NCBI RefSeq assembly: GCF_051195255.1
Contig: NZ_JBNJLK010000001.1
Location: 124,001 to 188,000 of the forward strand
Source: Falsirhodobacter sp051195255
GTDB lineage: Bacteria > Pseudomonadota > Alphaproteobacteria > Rhodobacterales > Rhodobacteraceae
Length of the DNA stretch: 64,000 bases
Reading direction: 5' to 3'
Shown here: piece by piece, positions 62,448 through 64,000 of the stretch
Layout of the letters: each line of letters starts with the position of its first letter
Numbering within the stretch: position 1 is the first letter of the stretch
Notes under the pieces: model-generated
Seen by the model: the letters and a program-made list of their open reading frames with translations, nothing else
What the model was told of the DNA's origin: nothing
The model's database searches: none
Program-made: the position numbers and the translations under genes

Positions 62448-62786
62448 ATGCTGATTTACAAGATCTTCCGGCGTCCGGAATGGGACGCGTTCCGAGCTTC
62501 GGGCAAGACCGCCGGTGCACCGGTGGATCTGGCGGACGGCTACATCCACATCTCCACCCGCGAACAGGTGGCCGAAACGGCCGCCAAGCATTTCCGGGCC
62601 GAGGCCGATCTGGTGCTGGTGGCGCTGGACGACGCGGCCCTTGGCCCCGATCTGCGCTGGGAACCGTCGCGCGGCGGCCAGCTTTTCCCGCATCTTTACC
62701 GTGATCTGACGCTGGACGACGTGGTGTGGGACAAGTCCCTGCCGCTGGGGGCCAGCGGCCATATTTTCCCCGAGGGTGTGATATGA
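62448..62786 (+). CDS. DUF952 domain-containing protein
   Basis: 112-aa protein starting MLIYKIFRRPEWDAFRASGK. Shows the DUF952 pattern: DLADGYIHISTREQVAETAA, then LRWEPSRGGQLFPHLYRDL and a GHIFPEG end. The conserved His/Thr and Arg residues suggest a small enzymatic or ligand-binding fold, but no function is known. Its stop overlaps the pyrD start, a pairing frequent in Rhodobacterales. Confidence 0.88.
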   Translation: MLIYKIFRRPEWDAFRASGKTAGAPVDLADGYIHISTREQVAETAAKHFRAEADLVLVALDDAALGPDLRWEPSRGGQLFPHLYRDLTLDDVVWDKSLPLGASGHIFPEGVI

Positions 62787-63847
62787 CTGCCTTGGAACGT
62801 GCCGGCCTTGGCCTTCTGCACCGGATGGATCCGGAAACCGCCCATCACTGGTCGCTGAACGCCCTGCGCGCGGGCCTTGCCCCGCTGCATGGCGGGCCGG
62901 CCACCGGCGCGCGGCTGGCCACCACGCTGGCGGGAATACCGCTGGACAACCCGATCGGGCTGGCGGCAGGCTTCGACAAGAACGCGGTGGCCGTGGCCCC
63001 CCTGATGCGGGCGGGCTTCGGCTTCCTCGAGGTGGGCGCCGCCACCCCCCGCCCCCAGTCCGGCAACGCCAAGCCCCGCCTGTTCCGCCTGCCCAAGGAC
63101 CGCGCGGTCATCAACCGCTTCGGCTTCAACAACGAAGGCGCGGCGGCCATCGCGGCCCGTCTGGCCATGCGCCCCCGGGGCCGCGTTCCGGTGGGCCTGA
63201 ACTTGGGCGCGAACAAGGACAGCACCGACCGCGCCGCCGATTTTGCTGCCGTTCTGGCCTGCTGCGGGCTTCACGCGGATTTCGTTACGGTCAACGTGTC
63301 GTCGCCCAACACCGAGCGCCTGCGCGACCTTCAGGGCCGAGAGGCGCTGGCCGCCCTTCTGGCAGGGGTGATGGACGTGCGCGCCACGCTGGCCAAACCC
63401 GTTCCCGTCTTCCTGAAGATTGCCCCCGACCTGACGGAAGGCGATCTGGACGACATCGCCGAGGTGGCCCTCACCTCTGGCCTGTCGGGAATCATCACCA
63501 CCAACACCACCCTGTCGCGCGAAGCGCTGTCCGACGCCCAGCGCGAACAGGCGGGCGGGCTGTCGGGTGCGCCGCTGTTCGAACGCTCCACTCGCGTGCT
63601 GGCGCAACTGTCGCAGCGGGTGGCGGGGCGGCTGCCGCTGATCGGCGTCGGCGGCGTGGGGTCGGGCGAACAGGCCTATGCCAAGATTCGCGCGGGCGCC
63701 TCGGCGGTGCAGGTCTACAGCGCCATGGTGTTTGAAGGGCTGTCCCTTATCCCCCGGATCGCGCGCGAACTGGACGCGCTTCTGGCCCGCGACGGCTTTG
63801 CCACCGTGGCGGACGCGGTGGGCACGGATCGTGAGCGCTGGCTTTAG
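62783..63847 (+). CDS. pyrD: dihydroorotate dehydrogenase (quinone), class 2
   Basis: 354-aa membrane-associated flavoenzyme, dihydroorotate to orotate in pyrimidine synthesis. The N-terminal amphipathic helices (LLHRMDPETAHHWSLNALRA) mark class 2; FMN and substrate motifs are NPIGLAAGFDKNAVAV, NRFGFNNEGA, VNVSSPNTERLRDLQ (catalytic Ser region) and ITTNTT. The ATG at 62783 overlaps the DUF952 stop. Its end overlaps the convergent Lrp/AsnC gene by 4 bp. Confidence 0.95.
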   Translation: MTALERAGLGLLHRMDPETAHHWSLNALRAGLAPLHGGPATGARLATTLAGIPLDNPIGLAAGFDKNAVAVAPLMRAGFGFLEVGAATPRPQSGNAKPRLFRLPKDRAVINRFGFNNEGAAAIAARLAMRPRGRVPVGLNLGANKDSTDRAADFAAVLACCGLHADFVTVNVSSPNTERLRDLQGREALAALLAGVMDVRATLAKPVPVFLKIAPDLTEGDLDDIAEVALTSGLSGIITTNTTLSREALSDAQREQAGGLSGAPLFERSTRVLAQLSQRVAGRLPLIGVGGVGSGEQAYAKIRAGASAVQVYSAMVFEGLSLIPRIARELDALLARDGFATVADAVGTDRERWL

Positions 63848-64000
63848 AAGGCCTTGAACGTCATCGTCGTCAGGGTGCGCTGGATGTGAGGAATATCGAA
63901 CAGGCGTTCCGACAGCCAGTGCCCCACATCGGAACCTTCGGGAAGGTAGACCTTCGCCATCAGGTCCCATTCGCCGGAGGTGGAATACAGTTCCGACACC
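63844..64000 (-). CDS. Lrp/AsnC-family regulator, partial (C-terminal end)
   Basis: The last 51 codons of a frame entering from the right edge: VSELYSTSGEWDLMAKVYLP and a final stretch ending RTLTTMTFKAF. The SGEWDLMAKV pattern and the T-T-x-x-F ending are typical of the ligand-binding RAM domain of Lrp/AsnC proteins. The HTH lies outside the window. Confidence 0.8.
   Translation of the reverse strand, partial: VSELYSTSGEWDLMAKVYLPEGSDVGHWLSERLFDIPHIQRTLTTMTFKAF

Noticed and set aside
1..64000. CRISPR arrays, restriction-modification or other defence systems
   Set aside because: No regularly spaced repeats, methylase or nuclease defence motifs were recognised; the only clear long repeat is the 29-bp attachment pair.

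Overview
The window is GC-rich chromosomal DNA from an alphaproteobacterium, most likely a member of the Rhodobacterales/Paracoccaceae. The signs are the ffh-rpsP-rimM-trmB-aroA-cmk-rpsA order, the Irr regulator diverging from fabA-fabB-fabI, a short alphaproteobacterial-type SRP RNA, TRAP transporters, and many ATGA-overlapping gene pairs.

Layout. 1-7.4 kb (minus strand) is a housekeeping block: rpsA (partial), cmk, aroA, trmB, rimM, rpsP, a chorismate mutase, a GNAT acetyltransferase and ffh. 7.5-12.9 kb carries a LysR regulator, an ExoD-like membrane protein, recR, a YbaB nucleoid protein, dnaX and a zinc alcohol dehydrogenase. 13.2-20.4 kb is a sugar-acid locus: an idonate/gulonate-type 5-dehydrogenase, a three-part TRAP transporter and a GntR regulator face uxuA-uxuB. 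These could together take an aldonate through fructuronate and mannonate to 2-keto-3-deoxygluconate.

20.5-45.4 kb is best read as an integrated genomic island of about 24.8 kb. It is bounded by a 29-bp direct repeat, and the right copy is the 3' end of ffs, the SRP RNA gene. Just inside that end lie a truncated tyrosine integrase, an IS110-family relic and a decayed protein with an HxH motif. The cargo is: an ABC sugar/polyol transporter with a frameshifted AraC regulator and a 25-codon stub of a polyol dehydrogenase; a small putative stress cluster (NTF2-like, SDR, DUF3606, exonuclease III); and a peptide/amide uptake cluster with an S9 peptidase, a class-C serine hydrolase, two paralogous binding proteins, DppBCDF-like components, an M20 amidohydrolase and an MmgE/PrpD protein.

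45.5-55.4 kb returns to core genes: a 5'/3'-nucleotidase, nudC, an SRPBCC protein, tRNA-Met(CAU), queH, efp facing epmA, a transglutaminase, irr, and fabA-fabB-fabI. 55.5-60.5 kb is an Ugp-like ABC operon ending in a GpdQ-like phosphodiesterase; 11-bp-phased Pho-box-like repeats lie upstream, which suggests PhoB-controlled glycerophosphodiester scavenging. The window ends with tRNA-Gly(UCC), a secreted 5'-nucleotidase, a DUF952 protein, pyrD and the end of an Lrp/AsnC regulator.
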